Source: Candidatus Contubernalis alkalaceticus
Lineage (GTDB): Bacteria > Bacillota > Dethiobacteria > SKNC01
Direction: 5' to 3'
Assembly: GCF_022558445.1 (NCBI RefSeq)
Contig: NZ_CP054699.1
Coordinates: 2,558,001-2,622,000 of the forward strand
DNA: 64,000 nt
Position numbers and translations under genes: made by a program. The notes beneath the pieces were generated by a model. The model was not told the DNA's origin. It ran no database searches and saw only the letters and a program-made list of their open reading frames with translations. This document shows, in pieces, positions 25,628-33,855 of the stretch (positions are counted from its first letter, which is position 1; every line of letters starts with the position of its first letter).

Positions 25628-26767
25628 TTATCTAACCAGGTCATCAATCTGGAACACACCTCTTGCAGCAATTTGTTCAAAATGCGCATGCTCTTCTCCA
25701 AATTCCATCATAGAATCAAGAATCTTTTTAACCAAGGGGTCTTTCGCACTCCACTCAGCATAAAATTCTAAGTTCTTCTCATGCATATAATCTTCAACAT
25801 CCTTGGGCAGCATCCTTATTTCCAGGCCTTGTGCTTCAGCCTCTTTCCAGATGTTTATATTATTAATAGTAGATCTTGTTAGAGCATAATCTGCAACGTC
25901 TCTGCTTGCCCGGTCCACTGCATCCTTTAAATCTTGGGGCAGCGCATCCCAAATTGCCCCGTTGACGGCAAAGTCAAGATGTCCGCCAATGGCACGTTCT
26001 GTATAGTATAAATAGTTAGAGACATCAAAAAACCCTATTCCACCGTCTGAATAGGCATCACTAAATTCGCATCCATCAATAACTCCCCGCTCCATGGCAG
26101 GAACAATTTCTCCACCAGGAAGTGTAACTACTGAAATACCAGCATTATCAGCAGTAAGAGCCCTTGCACCAGCGGATCGTACTTTCAATTTTAATAGATC
26201 ATCAACATTATTAATAGGATCTTTAGTGTACCAATATGTTTGTGCAATAAGAGGTGTGCTGGGGAAAAGCACAACGCCATATTCATCCTTAAATACATCC
26301 CTCATCAACTCTAACCCACCACCATCGGTATACCACATATGTTTCATCATAGAAGAAATTGTAGATTCCGCATAACACATAAGCTGACTGGCAGGAACCC
26401 TGCCGGCTGAATAGCAAGTTCACATATGTGCTGCGTCAACTAGACCGCTTTCAACTGCGTCCCATGTTTCCATTGAGGGAACAAGCTCATTACCTGTGTA
26501 AAGGTTGATTTTAATACGACCATCACTATACTTCTCAATCATTTCCATATGCTTCTCAACGTACTCATTAAATCTGAACCCGGCAACCCAGGCTGAAGTA
26601 ACTGTCCAGACATGCTCAGGTTCCACAGCTTGTCCACCTGTTGATGCCCCATTACTTGTATTTCCTGATGAAGTATTCCCTGAATCTCCCCCACAGCCAA
26701 CCAGGGTAAAACTCATAACAACGACCAACATAGCAATCATTAATAAACGAAACCTCTTACTTTTCAC
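25628..26767 (-). CDS. dctP: TRAP transporter solute-binding lipoprotein containing selenocysteine (Sec116)
   Basis: Two frames join in phase across TGA at 26422-26420 to give 379 residues from GTG 26767 (GGGAGGGG site). A signal peptide with lipobox LVGC (Cys25) and a Ser/Gly/Thr linker precede the DctP domain: RFNEYVEKHMEMIEKYSDGR, YTGNELVPSMETWDAVESGL, LKVRSAGA with the Arg that binds ligand carboxylate in the family, and PAMERGVIDGCEFSDAYSD. The UGA context is VDAAHMUTCYSAGRVPA, a U-x-C pair near the ligand cleft. A GGCAGG-GTT-CCTGCC hairpin begins 15 nt downstream. A pseudogene is the alternative, but the SECIS-like hairpin, flanking selenoprotein genes and intact remainder favour recoding. 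Confidence 0.82.
26390..26422 (-). promoter_or_regulatory. SECIS-like hairpin in dctP
   Basis: UGA at 26422-26420, 15 nt, then GGCAGG (26404-26399), loop GTT (26398-26396), CCTGCC (26395-26390): a perfect 6-bp stem with the same loop as in the UGSC gene. Confidence 0.65.
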
Positions 26768-27150
26768 TTTTTAAATACCCCTCCCTTTAAAATAATAACT
26801 GCACGGTAAAAAAACCTCTCAAAACTATTCATTATCACCTCCAATCATTATTCATTGCAAAAATTATAAGATTACCTCATAATTGTAAAAAATAATAAAT
26901 ATATTTACTCTGCTACTAATATTTGAGGTTCAAAAAAATTCCGGCAAGCCAGGAAAAACCTTGAAATTCAATTTCGTTGTTACTAAAAACATATTTAAAA
27001 AATTTAACAACTTACCCATACCTTATGTCGAAATATGTAGCATCATGTAGTATTATGTAGAATTTTAATTTGTCTACCAAAAATATTTTATCAAACGGCA
27101 ATTATGGTGTCAATGGATTTAACTTCTAGTTATTTTTACTCTGCCAAGGA

Positions 27151-27223
27151 TTGACTACTGTCTACTGACTACTGACTACTGTCTACATGCTATAAATATA
27201 ACATACTTGTTCCAATTAAACAA
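27151..27223 (-). promoter_or_regulatory. Upstream element C: promoter plus five heptad repeats ahead of the TRAP unit
   Basis: On the minus strand TTGTTT (27223-27218), a 17-base spacer and TATATT (27200-27195) form a good sigma-A promoter. Immediately downstream are five contiguous 7-bp units (27187-27153): GTCTACA, GACTACT, GACTACT, GTCTACT, GACTACT in plus-strand notation. The same repeat type occurs upstream of gntR and the grd unit. It lies about 390 bp before the dctP start. The rest of 26768-27371 is AT-rich with no gene seen. Confidence 0.6.
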
Positions 27224-27371
27224 AGTGTAATTTAGCTTGCTAAAAACTTTTTTAAACTGTTTTACCTGACATTTGCTCTCGTTATCTATGAGTTTTGCAC
27301 ATTTTTCAATTAATTAAAATAATTAATTAGAATAATTAAAATATTTCGCCCATTACCACAAAGGCTTAGTT

Positions 27372-29220
27372 CTAGTAGACATTCAACAACCTAATTTTTC
27401 CCATTCGAGCTAATTATACTAGATAATCACATTTAAGAAAAATATTTTCATAAATAGCGTTAATTTACAGATATTGCCTTGTACTATTTTCCCTTCTGTT
27501 ATATGATAAAAACAGGAGGGGATGAACATGACTGCTGATATTGAAATGTACCATTGTGGCCCTGCTGCACTAATTTCAGCTCTATATGACCAGTTGAAGA
27601 TTGGCAATACCATTGATGAAATGGTTTACTGGGATCCGGCACAGTGCCGACTTTCTCCTGGCACAAGAATTAAAGCACTGGTCATCAATATGTTTGGAGG
27701 ACGCAAACCCCTATATCGAATGGATGAATTTTATGCAAATTTGGATATTGAAAACCTTTTCGGCAAGGGTGTAATCAAAAAAGATCTGACGGACTATACC
27801 CTGGCCCGTTCTTTAGATAAACTTGCAGATCGAGGGCCCCAGGAGGTGTTTTCCACCTTATGCCTTAGGGCCATATGTCATGAGCAAATTAAAATAAAGT
27901 ATTTACACAATGACACAACATCTGTATCTGTGTACGGTGCTTATAACGAAGAAGACGGAGACGACTTTATCATTACGCAAGGACACAGCAAAGCCAAGAG
28001 GCCCGATCTTAACCAATTCTTATTTGGCCTTAGTGTAACTCAAGACAAAGTACCGGTCTGTGCGGAGGTAAAAAGCGGAAATACCAGCGATAAGACCTGG
28101 AACTTTAAATTTATCGAAAAACTAGCAGAAAATTTTGACCCAGATACTTTAAAAGACATTATATACGTGGCTGACTCATCTCTGGTTACTGAGAATAATT
28201 TGATGCAAATCGACAAGCACAAGCTAAAGTTTATTTCCCGACTCCCGGGCAATTTTTCACTGGAAAAAGAAATCAAGGCTAGGGCCTGGAAAGAAGATAG
28301 CTTTATAGAACTGGGAACCTTTTCTGATAAAAAAGATTCAGCTGTTTACCGGGTTCAGGAATTTACAGAGGAGCTCTGTGGAAAAAGCTATCGTTTTCTG
28401 GTGATGCATTCATCCAAGCTAGACGGTCGTAAAACCCGGTCTCTTGAAAAAAAGCTTCTTAAAAGGCAAAAAGAGCTAGAAAAGGCCATTGACGAACTAG
28501 AGAAAAATGCCTATGCCTGTGCACCTGATGCCGAAGCTGCTCTAAAAGCCTTTAAAAAACAGTGCGGGGATTCAATTTATCCCGTAACAGGTGAAGTCTT
28601 GGCTCGGGAAAAGCGAAAGCCCGGTCGACCGGGGAAGAATACCCCCAAAGAAATTGTCTATTTTCTTAAGCTTCAGTATTCCACCGATGAAAAAGAGATA
28701 CAAAAAGAAAAGGAACGTCTGAGTTGTTTTGTGCTAATTACCAACCTGAATGAGTATACATCGTCTGAGATTTTAAAAGAATACAAAGCCCAGAGCAGTG
28801 TGGAAACTTCTTTTAAGTTTCTCAAAGACCCGTTTTTTGTCGGTCCTATTTACCTGAAGAACCCGGAACGGGTAGAAGCATTGGCCTATGTTTTGTTAAT
28901 TGCTCTACTTATATTTGGTATCCTGGAACGTCGAGTCAGGGAAGCATTAAAAAAAGAAACGGAACCACTCGTCATCCCTGGAAAAGTGAAAACATTTAAT
29001 CCAACCGGTAAAAAGATTCTGCAAAGCCTGGAATATGTGTTGGTAATGACCACTTCAAACCCTGATCGCCGTGCTTTTTCTAAAAGTTTTAAAGTGCCCA
29101 GAGTATTAGCACTCGCTGGTTTTGAGCCGGATATTTATCTTGATGTTAAAGATAATTCCTAGAAATTCCAGAAATTAACTAAAGATTTTTGTGTCCCAGG
29201 GTGTTGAATATCTATTCTAG
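27372..29220 (+). mobile_element. IS1634/IS4-like insertion sequence
   Basis: One transposase gene is bounded by imperfect inverted repeats: CTAGTAGACATTCAACAACC on the left (27372-27391) and the complement of AGGGTGTTGAATATCTATTC followed by TAG on the right (29198-29220). They share CTAG..TAGAYATTCAACAMCCT. No convincing target duplication is seen directly outside. It separates the TRAP unit promoter region from the lysine operon. Confidence 0.75.
27528..29162 (+). CDS. Transposase, IS1634/IS4 group
   Basis: The 544-residue protein is apparently intact. It starts with a MYHCGPAALISALYDQL-type N-terminal domain and has a DDE catalytic core: Asp in YLHNDTTSVS (about residue 125), Asp in IYVADSSLV, and Glu in SSVETSFKFLKDP with the following Lys, as in IS4-type transposases. 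It cuts and pastes its own element through the terminal repeats. I chose ATG 27528, seven bases after AGGAGGGG, over the ATG at 27522. It is the only plus-strand gene between 5136 and 56567. A hairpin terminator lies at 29254-29287. Confidence 0.9.
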   Translation: MTADIEMYHCGPAALISALYDQLKIGNTIDEMVYWDPAQCRLSPGTRIKALVINMFGGRKPLYRMDEFYANLDIENLFGKGVIKKDLTDYTLARSLDKLADRGPQEVFSTLCLRAICHEQIKIKYLHNDTTSVSVYGAYNEEDGDDFIITQGHSKAKRPDLNQFLFGLSVTQDKVPVCAEVKSGNTSDKTWNFKFIEKLAENFDPDTLKDIIYVADSSLVTENNLMQIDKHKLKFISRLPGNFSLEKEIKARAWKEDSFIELGTFSDKKDSAVYRVQEFTEELCGKSYRFLVMHSSKLDGRKTRSLEKKLLKRQKELEKAIDELEKNAYACAPDAEAALKAFKKQCGDSIYPVTGEVLAREKRKPGRPGKNTPKEIVYFLKLQYSTDEKEIQKEKERLSCFVLITNLNEYTSSEILKEYKAQSSVETSFKFLKDPFFVGPIYLKNPERVEALAYVLLIALLIFGILERRVREALKKETEPLVIPGKVKTFNPTGKKILQSLEYVLVMTTSNPDRRAFSKSFKVPRVLALAGFEPDIYLDVKDNS

Positions 29221-29253
29221 GATGAAATGACCCCGAATTATCCTCATATATTT

Positions 29254-29287
29254 AAAAAAAAAGAGCGATGTTCCGCTCTTTTTTTAT
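29254..29287. terminator. Bidirectional terminator between the IS and lysC
   Basis: A run of As, AAGAGCG (29261-29267), a 6-base loop, CGCTCTT (29274-29280) and a run of Ts. It can stop both the transposase transcript and the lysine operon. Confidence 0.8.
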
Positions 29288-29345
29288 AATTAAGTAACTA
29301 CTCAAATCCAACTGGTTGTTCATGACAGAAATTATGACATAATTT

Positions 29346-30587
29346 TTAATAAACCTCTGCAGAAAAGTTGTGGCCCTTTCCCAATTCAAAGTGATCGTGA
29401 AGAGTCTTGATTGCTTTTTTTAAATCTTCCTGGTTGATTAATAGAGAAATAGTAATATTAGAATCACCGGTCTGTAGTATTTTAATGTCCTGATCATTAA
29501 AAGCCCTCACCACTTTTGCCATAACTCCGGGTATATTCCTCATACCCACACCTACCACAGAAACCTTGGCACAGTCCTTTATCACCTCATATTCTACTCC
29601 CAAGCCAGTAAGAATTTTTTCCGCTTTGGGTAAGACCGGCTGCTGAACGGTAAAGACCTTTACTTCGGGAAAAACCGTAATCAGATCAATGCTAATTTTG
29701 GCCTCCGCCAGCTGCTGGAAAAGATCCAGCTCAGAAACGCTGCTGTTCTGTAAAAATTTTACTTTTACCTGGGCCAAATCGTGTCCGTGGGCAATTCCCG
29801 TAATAATCCTTCTTCGTTTATGAAACCCTCCATGGTCGCTGTATTCATTGTTAATAAGGGTGCCGGATCCGGGATCCGCAGGATTTCTGATTACTAAACT
29901 GACATTGTGCTGCATAGCAATCTCCACAGCCGGCGGATGGATCACTTTTGCCCCTTCATACGCCATATGGCATACCTCGCTGTAGGTCAGGTGATCTATG
30001 ATACGGGCGTCCTCCAGCATTTTGGGGTCTGCAGTCATCACGCCGCTGACATCGGTGAAAATCACTACCTGTTCCGCATCCAAGGCTGCTCCCAGGATAA
30101 CTGCAGAAGTATCACTTCCACCCCTGCCCATGGTGTTAATTTCCCAATCCGGAGAAATTCCTTGAAAACCGGCAACCACTACCACTTCCCCCTTCTCCAG
30201 GGCTTCCCGAATCTTATGGGGCTTGCACTTCACCACTTCCGCCTGAGCATATTCACCATCGGTGTGCATCCCTGCCTGAAAACCAGCCATGGCCCGGGCG
30301 GGAATCCCTTTGGCCTGCAGTGTACTGGCCATAACCACAGTAGAAATAATTTCTCCACAACTCATAACCATATCCAGTTCCCTCAAGTTGGTATCGGGAT
30401 TTACGCATAGTGCCAGATTCTTAAGGGTATCAGTGGCATACGGTTCTCCCAATCTTCCCATGGCAGAAACTACCACCACCGGGGAAAAACCCTGATCAAT
30501 AGCCTCCTTGACCCGCTCCACCACCATCTCCCTATGTTTAGGAGTGGCTACAGAGGTGCCTCCAAACTTTTGTACTATAATTTTCAT
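29346..30587 (-). CDS. lysC: Aspartate kinase
   Basis: The 413-residue protein has the kinase start MKIIVQKFGGTSVATP, the catalytic GRGGSDTSAVILGAALDAE and the FTDVSGVMTADP segment, then two ACT domains (about 265-400) for feedback by lysine and/or threonine. It phosphorylates aspartate at the entry to lysine, threonine and methionine synthesis. The start is the ATG at 30587 behind GGGGGAT rather than an in-frame codon at 30629. It is the last gene of the lysA-dapF-dapL-asd-lysC set, 14 bp behind asd, and so falls under the lysine riboswitch. Confidence 0.96.
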   Translation of the reverse strand: MKIIVQKFGGTSVATPKHREMVVERVKEAIDQGFSPVVVVSAMGRLGEPYATDTLKNLALCVNPDTNLRELDMVMSCGEIISTVVMASTLQAKGIPARAMAGFQAGMHTDGEYAQAEVVKCKPHKIREALEKGEVVVVAGFQGISPDWEINTMGRGGSDTSAVILGAALDAEQVVIFTDVSGVMTADPKMLEDARIIDHLTYSEVCHMAYEGAKVIHPPAVEIAMQHNVSLVIRNPADPGSGTLINNEYSDHGGFHKRRRIITGIAHGHDLAQVKVKFLQNSSVSELDLFQQLAEAKISIDLITVFPEVKVFTVQQPVLPKAEKILTGLGVEYEVIKDCAKVSVVGVGMRNIPGVMAKVVRAFNDQDIKILQTGDSNITISLLINQEDLKKAIKTLHDHFELGKGHNFSAEVY

Positions 30588-30601
30588 CTTATCCCCCGCC
30601 T

Positions 30602-31636
30602 CTAGCAAAGTCCTTTTTCTATTATGCACTCAGCAATTTGTATAGAGTTGGTAGCAGCTCCCTTACGAATATTGTCGGAAACCACCCACATGTTGAGTCC
30701 GTGTTCCACGGAATCATCTTTACGAATCCTACCCACAAATACTTCATCTTTTCCATTGCAATCCCATGGCATGGGGTACAACAGCTCCGCCGGGTTGTCA
30801 ACTACAATAATTCCGGGGAATTTAGCCAGTGCTTCCCGGGCCTCTTCCACGGTAATAGGAGCAGTAAACTCTATATTCACCGACTCGGAATGACCATTCA
30901 TCACCGGCACTCTTACAGCAAAAGAAGAAACCCCTAAGTCAGGGAGACCCATAATCTTTCTAGTTTCTTTAACTACTTTCATCTCTTCCTTGGTATAGTC
31001 ATTATCCAGGAATACATCCAGCTGCGGCACCACGTTAAAAGCAATCTGATGGTTTTTCTTGGCACCTTTGTGGGGGATCATAGTTTTTACCAGTTCATTA
31101 CCCTCAATTACTGCCCTGCACTGGTCCACCAGCTCATCCACCGCTTCTTTGCCGGCACCGGAAACCGCCTGGTAAGTTGAAACTACAATTCTCTTCATGG
31201 GAGAAATGTCCTGTAAAGGTTTTAAAGCCACAACCAGCTGGATGGTGGAGCAGTTGGGGTTAGCAATCAAGCCCTTATGTCCCACCAGGGCATCGGGGTT
31301 TACCTCGGGAACTACCAGCGGAACATCCGCATCCATGCGGAAAGCGCTGCTGTTGTCCACCACAATAGTGCCTCTCTTTACCGCTTCAGGAGCCAGTTCC
31401 AGACTGACATCCCCTCCGGCACTAAAGAACGCAAAATCCACTCCTTCAAAAGCGGCAGGTTCTGCTGCCTCAATCTTGTATTCCTTGCCCTCCAATTCTA
31501 CAGTAGAATCAGCAGAGCGGGCTGAAGCCAATAATTTCAACCCTGACATGGGAAAATTCCTTTCCAACAGCACTTTAAGCATAGTCTGCCCAACCATTCC
31601 CGTCGCCCCGACGATAGCCACGTTATACTTTTTCAT
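30602..31636 (-). CDS. asd: Aspartate-semialdehyde dehydrogenase
   Basis: The 344-residue protein has the NADP-binding VGATGMVGQTMLKVL motif, the catalytic cysteine in NPNCSTIQLVVALKP and the TYQAVSGAGKEAVDEL segment. It reduces aspartyl phosphate to aspartate semialdehyde. The ATG at 31636 follows GGAGGGG, which itself overlaps an unused ATG at 31654. A 140-bp AT-rich gap to dapL could hold a secondary promoter, but no clear boxes are seen. Confidence 0.96.
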   Translation of the reverse strand: MKKYNVAIVGATGMVGQTMLKVLLERNFPMSGLKLLASARSADSTVELEGKEYKIEAAEPAAFEGVDFAFFSAGGDVSLELAPEAVKRGTIVVDNSSAFRMDADVPLVVPEVNPDALVGHKGLIANPNCSTIQLVVALKPLQDISPMKRIVVSTYQAVSGAGKEAVDELVDQCRAVIEGNELVKTMIPHKGAKKNHQIAFNVVPQLDVFLDNDYTKEEMKVVKETRKIMGLPDLGVSSFAVRVPVMNGHSESVNIEFTAPITVEEAREALAKFPGIIVVDNPAELLYPMPWDCNGKDEVFVGRIRKDDSVEHGLNMWVVSDNIRKGAATNSIQIAECIIEKGLC

Positions 31637-31776
31637 TAGTTTGATCCCCTCCATTTATTATTTTTATAATGAATATACATGAGTATACTATTGTAATGTA
31701 ATTATATGACTGATTATCTTCTACCCCCATAAGAATTTTTCTAGAAATTTATAAAAATGACAACCTGAGCACAGTC

Positions 31777-32955
31777 TTATCCTTTAAAACGCACAACACC
31801 TTTAATCCGGTCCATAGCCTCTTTGAGCCGCTCCACCTCTACGGTGAGAGCAATACGGAAATATCCTTCTCCGTATTCCCCAAACCCGCTGCCGGGGGTC
31901 ACCACCACTCCAGTCTCCTCCAGAATGTAAGAAACAAAATCCGTGGAAGTATATCCCTGGGGGACCGGTGCCCATACATAGAAAGAAGCTTTAGGGGCAG
32001 CAGCAGTCCATCCTGCCTCCCGCAGTGCTTCCACCACCACGTTTCTCCTGTCCTGATAAACCTTCTGCATGCTTTCCATATGTTCCAATGCCTTGGGATT
32101 GTCCAGGGCCTCCACTCCGGCATACTGAACCGCTTTAAAGTTACCGGAATCAATATTGGTCTTGTAACGGTAAAGTGCTTCCAGCACCTCAGCATTACCT
32201 ACGGCATAACCTACCCGCCAGCCGGTCATGTTAAAGGGCTTGGACAGGGAACCGAATTCAATGCCGCATTCCAGGGCTCCCGAGGCCTCCAGGAAGCTCA
32301 CTGGTCGATAACCGTCAAAGGAAATTTCCAGGTAAGCAGAATCGTGGCATATTACCACATCGTATCTCTTAGCAAACTCTACGGCTTTTTCAAAAAAGCC
32401 TTTTTCTGCCACGGCACCGGTAGGATTATTAGGATAATTTAAAAACATCAGTTTCGCCCTACGGGCTGTCTCCTCCGGGATTATGCTTAAATCAGGAAGG
32501 TAACTGTTTTCCTCCAGAAGAGGCATACGGTAAGTCTGGCCGCCGGCAAAAAGGGTTCCAATACCGTATACTGGATATCCTGGATCCGGCACCAGGTTAA
32601 CATCTCCGGAATCAACAAAACAAGCAGAGATATGTGCAATTCCTTCTTTAGAACCGATTAGAGGGAGAACCTCTCTTTGGGGATCCAATTTCACCCCGAA
32701 TCTTCTTAGGTAATAACGGCTTACCGCCTCCCGAAACTCCATCAACCCCTCATCGGGGGGATAACTGTGATTACGGGGCAGTGTAACCTCCTGCTGCATT
32801 CGTTCCACAATATATGCCGGGGTAGGCCGATCAGGATCTCCAATTCCAAGCTTAATCACATCCACGCCTTTATCTAAAGCCTCCCGAATTTTTTTATCGA
32901 TTTCCGCAAAAAGATACGGGGGTAGTTTCTCTATACGTCCTGCTTTTTTTTTCAC
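31777..32955 (-). CDS. dapL: LL-diaminopimelate aminotransferase
   Basis: A 392-residue class I/II PLP aminotransferase with the DapL start pattern (RIEKLPPYLFAEIDKKIREA, DVIKLGIGDPDRPTP), NYPNNPTGAVA and the PLP-lysine region FGSLSKPFNMTGWRVG. DapL makes LL-diaminopimelate directly from tetrahydrodipicolinate, bypassing the succinylase or acetylase steps. The company of dapF, lysA, asd and lysC supports this over other aminotransferases. GTG start after GAGGTG. Its presence means dapC/dapE/dapD would not be needed. Confidence 0.93.
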   Translation of the reverse strand: MKKKAGRIEKLPPYLFAEIDKKIREALDKGVDVIKLGIGDPDRPTPAYIVERMQQEVTLPRNHSYPPDEGLMEFREAVSRYYLRRFGVKLDPQREVLPLIGSKEGIAHISACFVDSGDVNLVPDPGYPVYGIGTLFAGGQTYRMPLLEENSYLPDLSIIPEETARRAKLMFLNYPNNPTGAVAEKGFFEKAVEFAKRYDVVICHDSAYLEISFDGYRPVSFLEASGALECGIEFGSLSKPFNMTGWRVGYAVGNAEVLEALYRYKTNIDSGNFKAVQYAGVEALDNPKALEHMESMQKVYQDRRNVVVEALREAGWTAAAPKASFYVWAPVPQGYTSTDFVSYILEETGVVVTPGSGFGEYGEGYFRIALTVEVERLKEAMDRIKGVVRFKG

Positions 32956-32998
32956 TCTAGAACACCTCTTCCTCTACTATAGACCTTTTTTAAAACCT

Positions 32999-33835
32999 CT
33001 ACAGAACTTCACCATTAAAAACTCTTTCTGCCGGGCCCCTCATAAATACTGTCTTCTGTTCTTCATCCCAGTAAATCTCTAACTGCCCCCCGGGAAGGTA
33101 AACCGTCACCCTCCTTTCCGTAAGGTTGTTTAGAACCGAGGCTACCACGGAAGCACAGGCTCCGGTGCCGCAGGCGAGAGTTTCCCCCACGCCCCTCTCC
33201 CAGACCCTCATCTTGATTTCCTTATCGCTTATTATTTCTACAAATTCCACATTAGTTTTTTGAGGGAAAAGGGGATGATGCTCAATTTGATACCCAATCT
33301 CGTTAAAGGGCATTTTCTCACCGTCCTCCACAAAAATTACACAGTGGGGATTTCCCATGGACAGAGCAGTAATCTTAAAAGTGAGTCCCAACTGGTTCAG
33401 CACCAGATCCTCCATGAGGATCAATCTATCTTTTCCCTGGGCAGGTACCAACTGAGAATCCAACACAGGTTCCCCCATATTCACCTCTACACTGTCCACC
33501 TGATCTTCAACTAAGAAAACCTTAGTCAGATTTAAACCTTTGTGGGTTTCTACCAGGACTTCTTCCTTATCCACCAGACCTCTCTCATAAGTATGCCGAG
33601 CCACACAGCGTATAGCATTGCCGCACATCTCTGCCTCAGTGCCGTCGCTGTTAAATATACGCATGCGAATATCTCCCTTTTGAGAGGGAAGGATCAGCAC
33701 TAATCCATCAGCCCCAACGCCAAAATTACGGTGGCAGAGCTTTTGTATTTGTAAATCAGAAAGCTGAATTTTCCCCGAGAAATCCTCCACAACAATAAAA
33801 TCATTACCCAGTCCGTGCATCTTAACAAATTTCAT
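32999..33835 (-). CDS. dapF: Diaminopimelate epimerase
   Basis: The 278-residue protein starts MKFVKMHGLGNDFIVVED and has both catalytic cysteine regions: AEMCGNAIRCVARH (about residue 73) and ETLACGTGACASVV (about 217). It converts LL- to meso-diaminopimelate for lysine and peptidoglycan. AGGAG precedes the ATG. It is followed by dapL at 43 bp and preceded by lysA at 20 bp. Confidence 0.97.
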   Translation of the reverse strand: MKFVKMHGLGNDFIVVEDFSGKIQLSDLQIQKLCHRNFGVGADGLVLILPSQKGDIRMRIFNSDGTEAEMCGNAIRCVARHTYERGLVDKEEVLVETHKGLNLTKVFLVEDQVDSVEVNMGEPVLDSQLVPAQGKDRLILMEDLVLNQLGLTFKITALSMGNPHCVIFVEDGEKMPFNEIGYQIEHHPLFPQKTNVEFVEIISDKEIKMRVWERGVGETLACGTGACASVVASVLNNLTERRVTVYLPGGQLEIYWDEEQKTVFMRGPAERVFNGEVL

Positions 33836-33855
33836 TTCTCAAAACTCTCCTAGAA

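Noticed and set aside
14637-26767. Reading the four TGA-interrupted genes as pseudogenes or frameshifts
   Set aside because: Frames continue in phase, the motifs at the UGA are redox-type (CFVUT, UGTS, UGSC, UTC), three have SECIS-like hairpins, and selA/selB are present.
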